Numbered from the stretch's first letter, positions 53,163-62,513 are shown. The stretch: DNA of 64,000 nucleotides from an uncultured Oscillospiraceae bacterium (GCA_944385275.1 CALWWP010000019.1:1-64000); one strand, 5' to 3'. Numbers and translations are program-made. Notes: generated from the sequence alone by a model not told the origin.

Positions 53163-54332
53163 ATGATTTATAAGACGTTTAAGGATCTTAAGCTGTCAAT
53201 GCTCGGTATGGGAAATATGCGTTTACCTACCGAAGGTGAAAACGGTCCGATAGACGTAGGCAAGGCCCGTGAAATAATAGAGTATGCATATGAGCACGGT
53301 ATAAATTACTTTGACACGGCCTACCGCTATCACAACGGCCAGTCTGAGCTCGTAGTCGGAGAAGCACTCAGCAAATACCCGCGCAGCAGCTGGTATTTGG
53401 CCTCCAAAATGCCGGGTCATATGATGAACTACATAGACGGTAAGCTTGGCTTTCAGGGCTATCTGTCCGGCGAGCCGGTCTCATCCCCTTCTGCTATTTT
53501 TGAAGAGCAGCTGAGAAAATGCGGCGTTGACTATTTTGATTTTTATCTTCTCCACAATGTTTCCGAGTCCTCATACGACATATACACAAACGAAGAACTC
53601 GGCATAGTGGATTATCTGCTTGAAGAAAAAAAAGCTGGACGGATACGGCATTTAGGCTTTTCCGCACACGGCAGGGCAGATACGATAGAACGTTTTCTCA
53701 ACTGGCGCGATTGCTTTGAATTCGTGCAGATTCAGCTCAACTACTTAGATTGGGACCTTCAGGAAGCACGGCTAAGCTATGAGCTGCTGCAAAAACGCGG
53801 GATACCAGTCATAGTAATGGAGCCCTGCAGAGGCGGGCGTCTTACACATTTTCAGCCTGAAATAGAAGCGCGCGTCAAATCGGAACGTCCCGGACGTTCT
53901 CTGGCGTCTCTGGCCTTTGACTTTGTAAAATCCCTGTCGGGTGTTCAGGTAGTACTCAGCGGAATGACCACTCTCGATCAGTTAAAGGACAACCTGCAAA
54001 CTTTTGAAAGCAGAGAGCCTCTTGCCGATACTGACAAAGCGCTTATCAGCGAGATAGTTTCTTCACTTGTCAGTTTAGTACCTTGTACTGCATGCCGGTA
54101 TTGCTGTGAGGAATGTCCGCAGGGACTCGATATTCCAAAGCTCATTTCTCTCTACAATGAGATCAACTTTGAAAAAACTCCGGGACTTCAGTTCATTTTA
54201 AACGGTATGACCCCCGACCAGCTGCCAGAGAGCTGCATTGGTTGCGGCTCATGTAGTAAGATTTGTCCGCAGGGCATCGACGTCCCCATGATAATGAAAA
54301 AGCTCGCAGCCTCAATATCAACCCTTTCCTAG
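53163..54332 (+). CDS. Aldo/keto reductase with C-terminal 4Fe-4S domain (4)
   Basis: A 389-residue AKR, close paralogue of AKR 2. The tetrad is intact: YFDTAYRYH, ASKMPG and YLLHNV. Fe-S sets are CTACRYCCEECPQGLDIP and CIGCGSCSKICPQGIDVP. It starts 18 bases after AKR 3 with AAGGAGG, so the intact and the tetrad-lacking enzymes are made together and could form a complex. Confidence 0.9.
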   Translation: MIYKTFKDLKLSMLGMGNMRLPTEGENGPIDVGKAREIIEYAYEHGINYFDTAYRYHNGQSELVVGEALSKYPRSSWYLASKMPGHMMNYIDGKLGFQGYLSGEPVSSPSAIFEEQLRKCGVDYFDFYLLHNVSESSYDIYTNEELGIVDYLLEEKKAGRIRHLGFSAHGRADTIERFLNWRDCFEFVQIQLNYLDWDLQEARLSYELLQKRGIPVIVMEPCRGGRLTHFQPEIEARVKSERPGRSLASLAFDFVKSLSGVQVVLSGMTTLDQLKDNLQTFESREPLADTDKALISEIVSSLVSLVPCTACRYCCEECPQGLDIPKLISLYNEINFEKTPGLQFILNGMTPDQLPESCIGCGSCSKICPQGIDVPMIMKKLAASISTLS

Positions 54333-54360
54333 GGTAAATAATTCAGTTTCCTAAGACAGC

Positions 54361-54398
54361 AAAAAGCGATACGGTCATAAAAAACCGTATCGCTTTTT
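54361..54398. terminator. Bidirectional terminator
   Basis: Fifteen-pair stem aaaaagcgatacggt/accgtatcgcttttt with an eight-base loop. Ends the AKR pair and the convergent enolase-superfamily gene. Confidence 0.92.
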
Positions 54399-54418
54399 TG
54401 TTTTGTATAACCTCGAAT

Positions 54419-55597
54419 TTAAACTACATGGATACCGCCATCGTGGTCACGCAGTCCGGATTCCGGCTTACCTGGGATAACTTGGGCAAAATTCCACTCA
54501 TTGTATCCCGGCATTTTGTTTAAATAATCATAGTTGAAGTCCAATCCAAGTCCGGGTTTGTCATTGGGCTTAGTATATCCGTCCTTCGTTTCAAGAATGT
54601 CAGTAACCATATCGGCTTTTTCGCCAAAGTCTACAGGCTCATGTTCAAGTATAAGGAAGTTCGGCATTGTCATGGCACAATGTATATTGGCGGCATTAGC
54701 TACCGGGCCTCTCGCCGCATGCATAGATATCTTGCGGTAATACGGTCCGCACATAGCATCCAGCTTTTTCATGCCAGTGATGCCTCCGACGAGCAAGATG
54801 TCAGGCTGGAGAATATCGGCGCACTTGTTCTCAAGGAATCTGCGCCAGTCATGCAGCTGCATGATCTCTTCGCCTGCTGCAAGAGGTACTCCCAGAGCTC
54901 TAAACTGTTTTGCAAGCATAGCCATCTCTTCATAGTTTTCAGGACGTATTGGTTCCTCGGCATAGAACATACGGTAAGGCGCCATAGCACGCACAGCTTC
55001 CAATGCGGCATGCGGTTCATAGAACTTGGAACTCATATCTGTGCAAATCTCAAAAGCATCGCCCATTGCCTTGCGGTAAGCTGAAAAAGTCTTGTCGATC
55101 ATCTTGAGCTCGTTTTCATATGGTCTCTGTCCAAGATGCCCTGCTCCGGTCTTTACGCAATTATAGCCGTATTTTTCAACCTTTTCCTGCAGGATCTCTA
55201 TCCCTTCTTCGATCGTCTTTCCATGGGCATGGCAATAGACCCAAACTTTATCGCGTACCTGGCCACCGAGCAATTTATACATAGGCTGCCCCAGTGCTTT
55301 TCCCTTAATATCCCAAAGAGCGATATCAATGGCGCTCGCCGCGGTATTGATCATTATACCCGCCGGGAAACGGGAGTACTGGATTATCTTCTGGCGGATC
55401 TTCTCTGTGTCATTTGGGTCTTCCCCTATCAGCCAAGTTCCAAAGTACTTGATTATCTCTTCAAGTCCCTTATCTGGTCCCGTGCAGAATGCCTCGCCTA
55501 TGCCATGGATACCCTCATCAGTATCTATTCTGACATACAGCCAATTCCTCCATCCCGTCGCATTGCAAATGTACGTTCTTACACCTTGAATCTTCAT
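54419..55597 (-). CDS. Enolase-superfamily dehydratase/racemase (mandelate racemase type)
   Basis: A 392-residue enzyme. Metal ligands are seen in CTDMSSKF, FYAEEPIRP and AAGEEIMQ, with a catalytic His in SMHAARGP and an upstream Lys in CVKTGAG. This is the mandelate racemase group, which includes galactonate and other sugar-acid dehydratases. The substrate is unknown; a sugar acid is plausible. It follows the SBP gene by 41 bases and is probably in one operon with it. Confidence 0.88.
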   Translation of the reverse strand: MKIQGVRTYICNATGWRNWLYVRIDTDEGIHGIGEAFCTGPDKGLEEIIKYFGTWLIGEDPNDTEKIRQKIIQYSRFPAGIMINTAASAIDIALWDIKGKALGQPMYKLLGGQVRDKVWVYCHAHGKTIEEGIEILQEKVEKYGYNCVKTGAGHLGQRPYENELKMIDKTFSAYRKAMGDAFEICTDMSSKFYEPHAALEAVRAMAPYRMFYAEEPIRPENYEEMAMLAKQFRALGVPLAAGEEIMQLHDWRRFLENKCADILQPDILLVGGITGMKKLDAMCGPYYRKISMHAARGPVANAANIHCAMTMPNFLILEHEPVDFGEKADMVTDILETKDGYTKPNDKPGLGLDFNYDYLNKMPGYNEWNFAQVIPGKPESGLRDHDGGIHVV

Positions 55598-55638
55598 AAT
55601 AGTCCTTTCTTGTCAATTACCTGTATGACATGTTAGAT

Positions 55639-57315
55639 TTACTTATCGTAGAAATATGCAGTATTTGGCGTCCACTGCCACGAGAACGTCTGATGCAAAC
55701 CTGTCGAATAGAGATTGTCAGCTGCAAACGTCGCATTTATCGAATAGTACAGCGGGATTATCGGGAGATTTTCATTTACCCAATAACCCATTGCTTTGTG
55801 CGCTTCCAGCTTGCTGGTCTCATCGGTGGCAGTAATACACTTTTCAATCAGTGTGCCAAGCTCATCATACGAAGGCAGATGATTCTTATAGCGGATCCTA
55901 TCCGGTCCAAACTGTCTGTTAAACAGCAGGGTGGAGTCAAAAGACGCTGCGCTTCCGGTTCCGTTGCCGCCCGGGAATATGACCTGCCGGGTTCCCTCAT
56001 TCATCTCTTCTGTGCTGGAAGCCTGGTCTAAAAGCTCTATTTCCGCTTCTATTCCAATAGCTTTCATATACGATTGGACTGCAACTGCCTGATTCTGCTG
56101 AGTTGCGTTACTGGTCAGCACATACTCGAACCCATCCGGATATCCCGCTTCCGTAAGCAGCTCCTTCGCTCTCTCCGGATCATAATCATATGTATCATAT
56201 AATTCATCATCTGTCAAATAGCACCAAGATCCTTCAACAGCCAGCTGGCTGATCGCATGGCCAAGTCCTTCAGTCATCGTCTGAGCAAGAGCCTCTCTGT
56301 CGATACACGTCATAAGCGCGCGGCGTACTAGTACATCTGAAAACGGGCCATCTACTTGATGAGGCGTCATCCAAGAATATGCTGACGTTGCAGCAGTAAG
56401 TTGATAGATATCTTTTAGTCCGCTGTCTGCTTGAAGCTGTGTCACTGTACTGCCGGTATTTACTGTAAGCAGCTGTGTCTCTCTGTTCATAAGAGCACTT
56501 ACTTTAGTAGTATTGTCGTTTATCTCTACTATCGTTATGCTGTCAAGATACGGCTGTCCCTCTATCCAATAGTCTTCGTTGCGTACAAATGTCATGTGGT
56601 CGTCGAGCTCATATTCTGTCTGAATAAACGGACCTGTTCCTATAACGTTTGTAAGCATATAGTCTTCACCATAGGTTTCAAATGCCTGCCTTGAAACAGG
56701 ATAAACTTTGGATATAGTCTCTCTCCAGCTGTTATCATAGCTTGCAAAATGCATTACTACCGTGTATTCATCGGTTGCCTCATAGCTAGTCGGCCGACAT
56801 ATGTTGGCCGCTGTTCCGTTTTCTACATATTCGTCGAACAGCCAGACCAAGGCATCGGCATTGAAATCAGAGCCATCATGGAATTTAATTCCCTCGCGGA
56901 GATGGATCGTAAATGTGCAGGCTTCCGGGTCCTCTTCAAACGACTCCGCCAAGAAAGGTTCAAAGCTTCCATCAGTCTGCATACGTCCGAGAGGATCTGC
57001 AGCACATGCAACTATAAGCCATGTTCCGTTGCTTGCGATCTTCGGCGGATATAGAGTAGGATCGACTCTGTAGCTGTATACAAGGTCTCCGCCGTATTTG
57101 TCTTCCTCAGCGACCTCTCCCTGATAATTATCCGGGCTCAGATCTCCGGCATTGTTGTCAATACTTCCTCCGGCATTATTGGTCTCCACTGGGGTGTTCG
57201 TCGGATCTCCATTCCCCGGCTGCTGCGTGGGATTATTCCCATTTGTTGTATTGCTACATCCCGCAAACAATCCGAAAAGCATACATGTAGCAATAAGTAT
57301 TGTGATAATTCGCAT
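55639..57315 (-). CDS. Family-5 ABC solute-binding lipoprotein (2)
   Basis: A 558-residue lipoprotein. The lipobox FAGC puts the lipidated Cys at residue 20, followed by an Asn/Gly/Thr-rich linker (about 22-60). TIHLREGIKFHDGSDFNAD is the family-5 signature. Again no permease or ATPase is nearby. With the downstream enolase-superfamily gene it may be an uptake-and-catabolism pair. GGAGG lies 13 bases from the ATG, a long gap. Confidence 0.9.
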   Translation of the reverse strand: MRIITILIATCMLFGLFAGCSNTTNGNNPTQQPGNGDPTNTPVETNNAGGSIDNNAGDLSPDNYQGEVAEEDKYGGDLVYSYRVDPTLYPPKIASNGTWLIVACAADPLGRMQTDGSFEPFLAESFEEDPEACTFTIHLREGIKFHDGSDFNADALVWLFDEYVENGTAANICRPTSYEATDEYTVVMHFASYDNSWRETISKVYPVSRQAFETYGEDYMLTNVIGTGPFIQTEYELDDHMTFVRNEDYWIEGQPYLDSITIVEINDNTTKVSALMNRETQLLTVNTGSTVTQLQADSGLKDIYQLTAATSAYSWMTPHQVDGPFSDVLVRRALMTCIDREALAQTMTEGLGHAISQLAVEGSWCYLTDDELYDTYDYDPERAKELLTEAGYPDGFEYVLTSNATQQNQAVAVQSYMKAIGIEAEIELLDQASSTEEMNEGTRQVIFPGGNGTGSAASFDSTLLFNRQFGPDRIRYKNHLPSYDELGTLIEKCITATDETSKLEAHKAMGYWVNENLPIIPLYYSINATFAADNLYSTGLHQTFSWQWTPNTAYFYDK

Positions 57316-57359
57316 TTTTATATGTCTTTCCTCCTATTATGCACATATGTGATATTTCA

Positions 57360-57388
57360 AGTATAACATATGCCTTTTACAGGGTAAA
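57360..57388 (-). promoter_or_regulatory. Promoter of the SBP 2/enolase unit
   Basis: On the minus strand TTTACC and TATACT are 17 bases apart. The LysR gene promoter on the other strand has the same TTTACC -35 box. Confidence 0.6.
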
Positions 57389-57436
57389 CATAATCATAGT
57401 TTTGCAAAAAAAACTAAAAATCAAAAATCTCCAGTC

Positions 57437-57473
57437 TTTACCATAATTTAAATATATGCTATATTAAATATAG
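57437..57473 (+). promoter_or_regulatory. lysR promoter with palindrome
   Basis: TTTACC and TATATT are 17 bases apart. The -10 box lies in a perfect 15-base palindrome, ctatattaaatatag (57459-57473), a possible LysR-type operator. This is the layout expected for autorepression and control of the divergent SBP unit. Confidence 0.6.
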
Positions 57474-57502
57474 TAAACCCATTTATTGGAGGTTGCAAAA
57501 CA

Positions 57503-58426
57503 ATGCTGATTCAGGACTGGGAATATTTTTTGGAGCTTGCACGTTGTGGCAACCTAAATCAGGCTGCCAATAATTTATACATCACATATCAGGGCCTACG
57601 CAAAAGCCTCATAAAACTGGAAGAAGAGCTTGGAGACAAATTATTTATTCGTATGCCAAACAGCGCAGTTAAACTGACTGAATTCGGCGAATATGTATAT
57701 AAACACCTTGCCGATCCTTTGACGCGTTATTGGAAAGAAAGCCTGATAGCATCCGAAACTTTTCAAACTTTTCGCTCCAAATCCCTCAAGATCGGTATTC
57801 CGTCCCCATACAGCCGTATGTTTGCACAGCTGAATATTATTTGCAGCGAATTTTCTTCTCAGCATCCGGACTGCAATATTGAACTCATTTCAAACGCATG
57901 GCAGACAAACTTCAATTCACTTGAAAACGACGAATTGGATATATGCTTTTGCGAATGTGATGCAGACAACTCGTATCTATGCCGTTCCAAATCCATTTAC
58001 AGAGAATATGCTCTGTTCGTAAACAAAGAACACCATTTGGCCCAAAAGGATTTCGTAACAATATACGATCTCCGTCGGGAATACTTTATAGGTTTTTACC
58101 AGAACTACCTTTCCACGAAATATCTCGAGCAAACCGCTCATGTAGATCGTTCTCATATATCAATGTATGATGCATCAAACCCTTTGGTCAAAATACTGCT
58201 TGACAACAATCTTCAGGTGCGTTTTGCACCGTTTGATTCCACCGACAGCAACTCCGAACTCTATCAAAACTGCGTAGCCCTTCATTTTGATCCCCCCATA
58301 TACATAGAACTTGCCTTTTTATATAAGGACAGACTTGCTCAAAAGCAGCTTCTGACATTATTTCTTGAGCACTACCACTCCAATCTGGAAAAGCTGAAAT
58401 CAGCCGATATCACGCGTTACCGCTAA
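57503..58426 (+). CDS. LysR family transcriptional regulator
   Basis: A 307-residue regulator. The N-terminal helix-turn-helix reads FLELARCGNLNQAANNLYITYQ, and the C terminus is a two-lobed effector domain. Divergent from the SBP 2/enolase-superfamily unit, which it most likely controls. GGAGG precedes the ATG. Confidence 0.9.
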   Translation: MLIQDWEYFLELARCGNLNQAANNLYITYQGLRKSLIKLEEELGDKLFIRMPNSAVKLTEFGEYVYKHLADPLTRYWKESLIASETFQTFRSKSLKIGIPSPYSRMFAQLNIICSEFSSQHPDCNIELISNAWQTNFNSLENDELDICFCECDADNSYLCRSKSIYREYALFVNKEHHLAQKDFVTIYDLRREYFIGFYQNYLSTKYLEQTAHVDRSHISMYDASNPLVKILLDNNLQVRFAPFDSTDSNSELYQNCVALHFDPPIYIELAFLYKDRLAQKQLLTLFLEHYHSNLEKLKSADITRYR

Positions 58427-58543
58427 ATCTATTTTGTCAAAAAAATAATTCTATAAAGCTCTTTTTTTCGGGGAAGAATATGCTATAATAAACAGACAAG
58501 CGGCGCCATTTTGCGCCGCAGTCTTTGCAAAGCTGGTGATTTT

Positions 58544-59800
58544 ATGGAAAATACAATTTTTGAAACCTATGAATCCAATGTACGCTCCTACTGCAGAAAT
58601 TACCCCGTCGTATTTGACAAAGCGCAGGGCGCATATATGATAGATGAAAACAACAACTACTACTTAGATTTCTTCTGCGGAGCAGGGGCTCTCAATTACG
58701 GTCACAATCACCCTTTTATCAAAGATAAGCTTATCGCATATCTTAAAAACGACAGAATAATTCACACTCTTGATATGTATACAGTTGCAAAGCGCGAATT
58801 TATTGAATATTTTGAAGAACGAGTCCTCAAGCCGCGCGGATTCAATTACAAGATCCAATTTGTGGGTCCAACTGGTACAAATGCAGTGGAAGCCGCTTTA
58901 AAGCTTGCTCGTCTGAACAAGAAGCGTCAAAACATTTTTGCTTTAATGGGTGGATTCCACGGCATGACTCTCGGTTCACTCGCTTTGACGACCGACGCTG
59001 AGTCCCGCGAAGGCGCAGGAGTTGTAATGTCAAACGTCACCCATATACCCGCTCCGTACATGTTTCCAGAGCTCGACACCATAAAGTACATGGAAACACT
59101 GCTGACAGACGATCACTCAGGCGTAGCAAAACCCGCGGCGATCATACTCGAGTCAATGCAGGCCGACGGAGGCGTCTATCCTCTCGATGCCGAATGGCTA
59201 CGCCGCGTACGGGCTTTCTGCGACAAATACGATCTGCTCATGATAGTCGATGACATTCAAGCCGGATGCGGAAGATGCGGCAATTTCTTTTCTTTTGAAA
59301 GGGCCGGCATAGTACCTGATATCGTCACTGTTTCAAAATCTATAGGCGGCTACGGCATGCCCATGTCTGTCGTGCTTTTGAAGCCAGAGCTGGATATCTG
59401 GAAGCCGGGACAGCACAGCGGAACCTTCCGCGGCAATCAGCTTTCTTTTGTGGCCGCTAAAGCGGCTCTGCAGATAATGAATGAACAAGAGCTTGGCAAT
59501 AAAACTCTGAAAGACGGCGAATTTATTGCTTCTTATCTGCCGGAACACGTACGCGCGATCTCCCCGGATCTTGAAGTACGCGGGATAGGTCTGTTCTGGG
59601 GAATAGATTTTAATGCTTTGCCAGATCCAAATATCTCAAAAGAGGTAATCTCCGAATGTTTCAGACGTGGTCTGATCGTAGAACGCGCCGGAAGGAAGAA
59701 TGCCGTCTTAAAGATAATGCCGCCGCTTATTATAGAGCGTGAAGATCTTCAACGCGGACTGGATATAATTTTGGACAGCATAAAAACCGTCATTTCTTAG
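58544..59800 (+). CDS. Class III aminotransferase, EctB/diaminobutyrate type
   Basis: A 418-residue PLP enzyme resembling diaminobutyrate-2-oxoglutarate transaminase. GPTGTNAVEAALKLAR, FHGMTLGSLALT, DDIQAGCGRCG and the PLP lysine in SKSIGGYGMPMS are visible. No ectA or ectC is near, so it may serve another pathway, such as diaminobutyrate metabolism. ATG 58544 has a weak ribosome site (GGTGA); an ATG at 58511 is further upstream without one. Confidence 0.85.
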   Translation: MENTIFETYESNVRSYCRNYPVVFDKAQGAYMIDENNNYYLDFFCGAGALNYGHNHPFIKDKLIAYLKNDRIIHTLDMYTVAKREFIEYFEERVLKPRGFNYKIQFVGPTGTNAVEAALKLARLNKKRQNIFALMGGFHGMTLGSLALTTDAESREGAGVVMSNVTHIPAPYMFPELDTIKYMETLLTDDHSGVAKPAAIILESMQADGGVYPLDAEWLRRVRAFCDKYDLLMIVDDIQAGCGRCGNFFSFERAGIVPDIVTVSKSIGGYGMPMSVVLLKPELDIWKPGQHSGTFRGNQLSFVAAKAALQIMNEQELGNKTLKDGEFIASYLPEHVRAISPDLEVRGIGLFWGIDFNALPDPNISKEVISECFRRGLIVERAGRKNAVLKIMPPLIIEREDLQRGLDIILDSIKTVIS

Positions 59801-59809
59801 CTGAGTTCA

Positions 59810-59841
59810 CTGCCTCTGCCGCCAACTGGCAACAGAGGCAG
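59810..59841 (+). terminator. Terminator after the aminotransferase
   Basis: Nine-pair stem ctgcctctg/cagaggcag with a 14-base loop, then TTTTAATTTTTT on the plus strand. Confidence 0.8.
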
Positions 59842-59870
59842 TTTTAATTTTTTGAAAGGTTTATATTCCA

Positions 59871-60944
59871 ATGACAAAACGAACTTTAAAAAAGAGCCTG
59901 AAATTTTTTGTTGTCATTCTGTCCCTTCTTGCTTTTCTATTTATTCTCCTTATCATTTGGCTTACTGCAACAGAATTCAGACCCGCTCCTGTTGAAAGCG
60001 CCCAGCTTTACAGCGCAGGTTCGGACGTCTTATCAGGTGACACGCTTCGAATTGTCACATGGAACACAGGATATGCCGCCCTCGGGAAAGAGGCCGATTC
60101 TTTTTTTGACGGAGGAGTAGATATCCGAGCGAAAAGTCCTGAAAGCGTGAGCAAAAACCTATCCGGCATACTCGATACACTTAAAGAGCTTGAGGCGGAC
60201 ATTTACTTTCTTCAAGAAGTCGATTCGGATTCCAGCCGGAGCTACTTTATAGATCAACGCAGTTTTTATATATCTGAGCTGGGCATGTCGGGAAGCTATG
60301 CGCTCAACTTCTCATGCCGCTACGTCCCCTATCCCATTCCTCCGCTGGGCCGTGTAAACAGCGGACTTTTGACTCTGAGTCGCTGGAATATAGAACAGTC
60401 GGACCGCATCAGTCTGCCCTGTCCCTTTAGCTGGCCTGTCCGTACAGCCAATCTTAAACGCTGTTTAAATGTCTGTTATCTTCCAATAGAAGGCAGCGAT
60501 TCCTATCTTATAGCCGTGAATCTCCATTTGGAAGCCTACGACGACGGCAGCGGAAAAAAGGAACAGACTAAATTTTTGCTTGATTTTTTAAAAGAAGCCT
60601 ATGCTCAGGGAAATTATGTGATCGCAGGCGGCGACTTCAATCAAATATTTCCCCAGTCTTCAGAATATTTCCCTATAACGGACACAGGTTACTGGACTCC
60701 CGGAGAGTTGAATGTTCAAGATCTCCCCGACGGCTGGCAATTCATTTGCGACGCAGATGGTGCTACCTGCCGTCTGCTTAACACGCCGTATGTCAAAGGA
60801 AGTGGAGAAAATCACCTATATGTTATAGACGGCTTCATTCTATCCCCCAACTTGGAATGCATTCAAGTAGAAACTATAGATAAAGGCTTTGCCTTCAGCG
60901 ATCATCAGCCTGTCTTTTTGGAATTGAAGCTTCTTAATCAATAG
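59871..60944 (+). CDS. Membrane-anchored endonuclease/exonuclease/phosphatase family protein
   Basis: A 357-residue protein. A basic N terminus and one membrane helix (about 12-34) put the catalytic domain outside the cell. EEP motifs are clear: VTWNTGY, FLQEVDSDS, VNLHLEAY, GGDFNQ and FSDHQPVF. It should hydrolyse a phosphodiester, perhaps nucleic acid or a phospholipid head group. GAAAGG precedes the ATG. Confidence 0.88.
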   Translation: MTKRTLKKSLKFFVVILSLLAFLFILLIIWLTATEFRPAPVESAQLYSAGSDVLSGDTLRIVTWNTGYAALGKEADSFFDGGVDIRAKSPESVSKNLSGILDTLKELEADIYFLQEVDSDSSRSYFIDQRSFYISELGMSGSYALNFSCRYVPYPIPPLGRVNSGLLTLSRWNIEQSDRISLPCPFSWPVRTANLKRCLNVCYLPIEGSDSYLIAVNLHLEAYDDGSGKKEQTKFLLDFLKEAYAQGNYVIAGGDFNQIFPQSSEYFPITDTGYWTPGELNVQDLPDGWQFICDADGATCRLLNTPYVKGSGENHLYVIDGFILSPNLECIQVETIDKGFAFSDHQPVFLELKLLNQ

Positions 60945-61056
60945 ATCCAACTCATCTTTTAGTTTATGCCAAACAGCTTTTAGTTTAAAGTGTTGCATAG
61001 TCCTGCTGTTTCTGGTACTGTATTTTTATATATTATACTATGGAGGATATGTTGAT

Positions 61057-61923
61057 ATGGCAGATTTTCATTATTGTCCCCGCGGTTCAGTTGAACCCAA
61101 CGGTTTTGTCCACCTTCCCCAGTCAGAGATCAAGGACTGTTACTGGAACCGTCCTTGGGATTACTTCATGCCCCCGTTCAGGATAGCTCCGCATGTCTGG
61201 TATGTCTCAGGCACTACAGATGTAAGCTCATATTTGCTCGATACTGGAGATGGTTTGATCCTCATTGACTGTCCTTCTGTGGGCACAACTTATTTGCAGC
61301 TGGAAAGCATACGCCGCGCCGGATTTGACCCTCTCGACATAAAGTATATATTTATTACTCATGCGCACGGCGATCACTACGCAGGAGCCAGAATGATATC
61401 TGAATACACAGGAGCCCCATGCTATATGTCTAAGGAAGATACGGAAGATTACAGTAAGAAGCTGGCGGAAGGCACTCTCGGAGATATGTTTGGTTCTCAT
61501 CAATGGTATCCCGACCGCATGTATGATATAGACAAGCCGTTTGAGCTCGGACGTATGTCTATTAAAATGCGTATTTGCCCGGGCCATACTCCCGGAACCG
61601 TTGCCTACTTCTTTGATGACAAAGACGATGAAACAGGCGAAGTTTTCCACCTCGCCATGCACGGAGGCGCGGGCGCTACTGCCGGTACCGAAAATCTAAA
61701 GCGTCTGGGCTATCCACTTTGGATGCACGACAAATACATTGCCGACTGCGAAGAGATGGCAGAAATGGATGTAGACATTGTCCTTGCAAGCCACGAAAAT
61801 CAAACGAACCTCTTCTCAGGCATAAATGAAAACGACAGAAGCGACTATACCGGTTTTATAGACCGCACTCTTTGGAAAAGATTTTTGCTCGGTCAGGCTG
61901 AAACCGTGAAGAATCTTGGTTAA
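61057..61923 (+). CDS. Metallo-beta-lactamase-fold hydrolase (3)
   Basis: A 288-residue paralogue of MBL 1 and 2 (RIAPHVWYVSG, DTGDGLILID, GHTPGTVAYFF) with THAHGDHYAG for zinc. It lies about 10 kb from the other two on the opposite strand. No signal peptide. GGAGG precedes the ATG. Substrate unknown. Confidence 0.87.
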   Translation: MADFHYCPRGSVEPNGFVHLPQSEIKDCYWNRPWDYFMPPFRIAPHVWYVSGTTDVSSYLLDTGDGLILIDCPSVGTTYLQLESIRRAGFDPLDIKYIFITHAHGDHYAGARMISEYTGAPCYMSKEDTEDYSKKLAEGTLGDMFGSHQWYPDRMYDIDKPFELGRMSIKMRICPGHTPGTVAYFFDDKDDETGEVFHLAMHGGAGATAGTENLKRLGYPLWMHDKYIADCEEMAEMDVDIVLASHENQTNLFSGINENDRSDYTGFIDRTLWKRFLLGQAETVKNLG

Positions 61924-61942
61924 ACAGCTGAGATGCAAGTGC

Positions 61943-61984
61943 AAAAAACAAGCAGAGGAGTTTTGACAACTCTGCTTGTTTTTT
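61943..61984. terminator. Bidirectional terminator
   Basis: Fifteen-pair stem aaaaaacaagcagag/ctctgcttgtttttt with a 12-base loop. Serves MBL 3 and the convergent flavodoxin-like gene. Confidence 0.92.
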
Positions 61985-62000
61985 AGTTTCCGCTCCGGTA

Positions 62001-62513
62001 TTATGTTTTAAAATTTGTTCGGACCCAAAGCAGGACCGGTTCAAGTTCCTCTGCGTTTACTCTGGACCCTTCGTGCGTCCAAGCGTCAAGCTGATCTTCT
62101 TCAGCTGTAGTCAACACCGGTTTTTTCTTCAGTGAGCGAACCATAAATTTTCGCAATACAAGCATCGGTATTTTATAATATCCCGGAAGTTTGTCCATTT
62201 CGACTCCGCCCGGCAGCGCGAAAAAAGGAATACCAAAAATATTGTTCATCTTTTTCACTGCAGCCTCTGTCTTTTCGTCTATTCTGGCAAGACCTACTGC
62301 GCAAACTGCACATACATTGTATTTTTTCGCCGCTTTTTTATATCCTGAAACAGCTTCTGCTCTAAGCCAGCCCATATACAGCACATCATCTTCGCGATTT
62401 AGCTTTGAAGATGCCTCTTCAAGAGAAAACAATCTGATCCCGGACGATTTTGACAAAAGTTCGGCATAGGCTTTGGTATGTCCCGTAAAAGATTCGTACA
62501 CTATCGCCTTCAT
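62001..62513 (-). CDS. Flavodoxin-like protein
   Basis: A 170-residue protein. The phosphate-binding loop appears as YESFTGHTKAYAELL; the third FMN contact loop is less clear. It may bind FMN and carry electrons, or be a flavodoxin-fold relative with a different role. ATG 62513 follows GAGGAGG; the frame to 62558 has no site. Divergent from the thymidylate synthase-like gene. Confidence 0.75.
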   Translation of the reverse strand: MKAIVYESFTGHTKAYAELLSKSSGIRLFSLEEASSKLNREDDVLYMGWLRAEAVSGYKKAAKKYNVCAVCAVGLARIDEKTEAAVKKMNNIFGIPFFALPGGVEMDKLPGYYKIPMLVLRKFMVRSLKKKPVLTTAEEDQLDAWTHEGSRVNAEELEPVLLWVRTNFKT

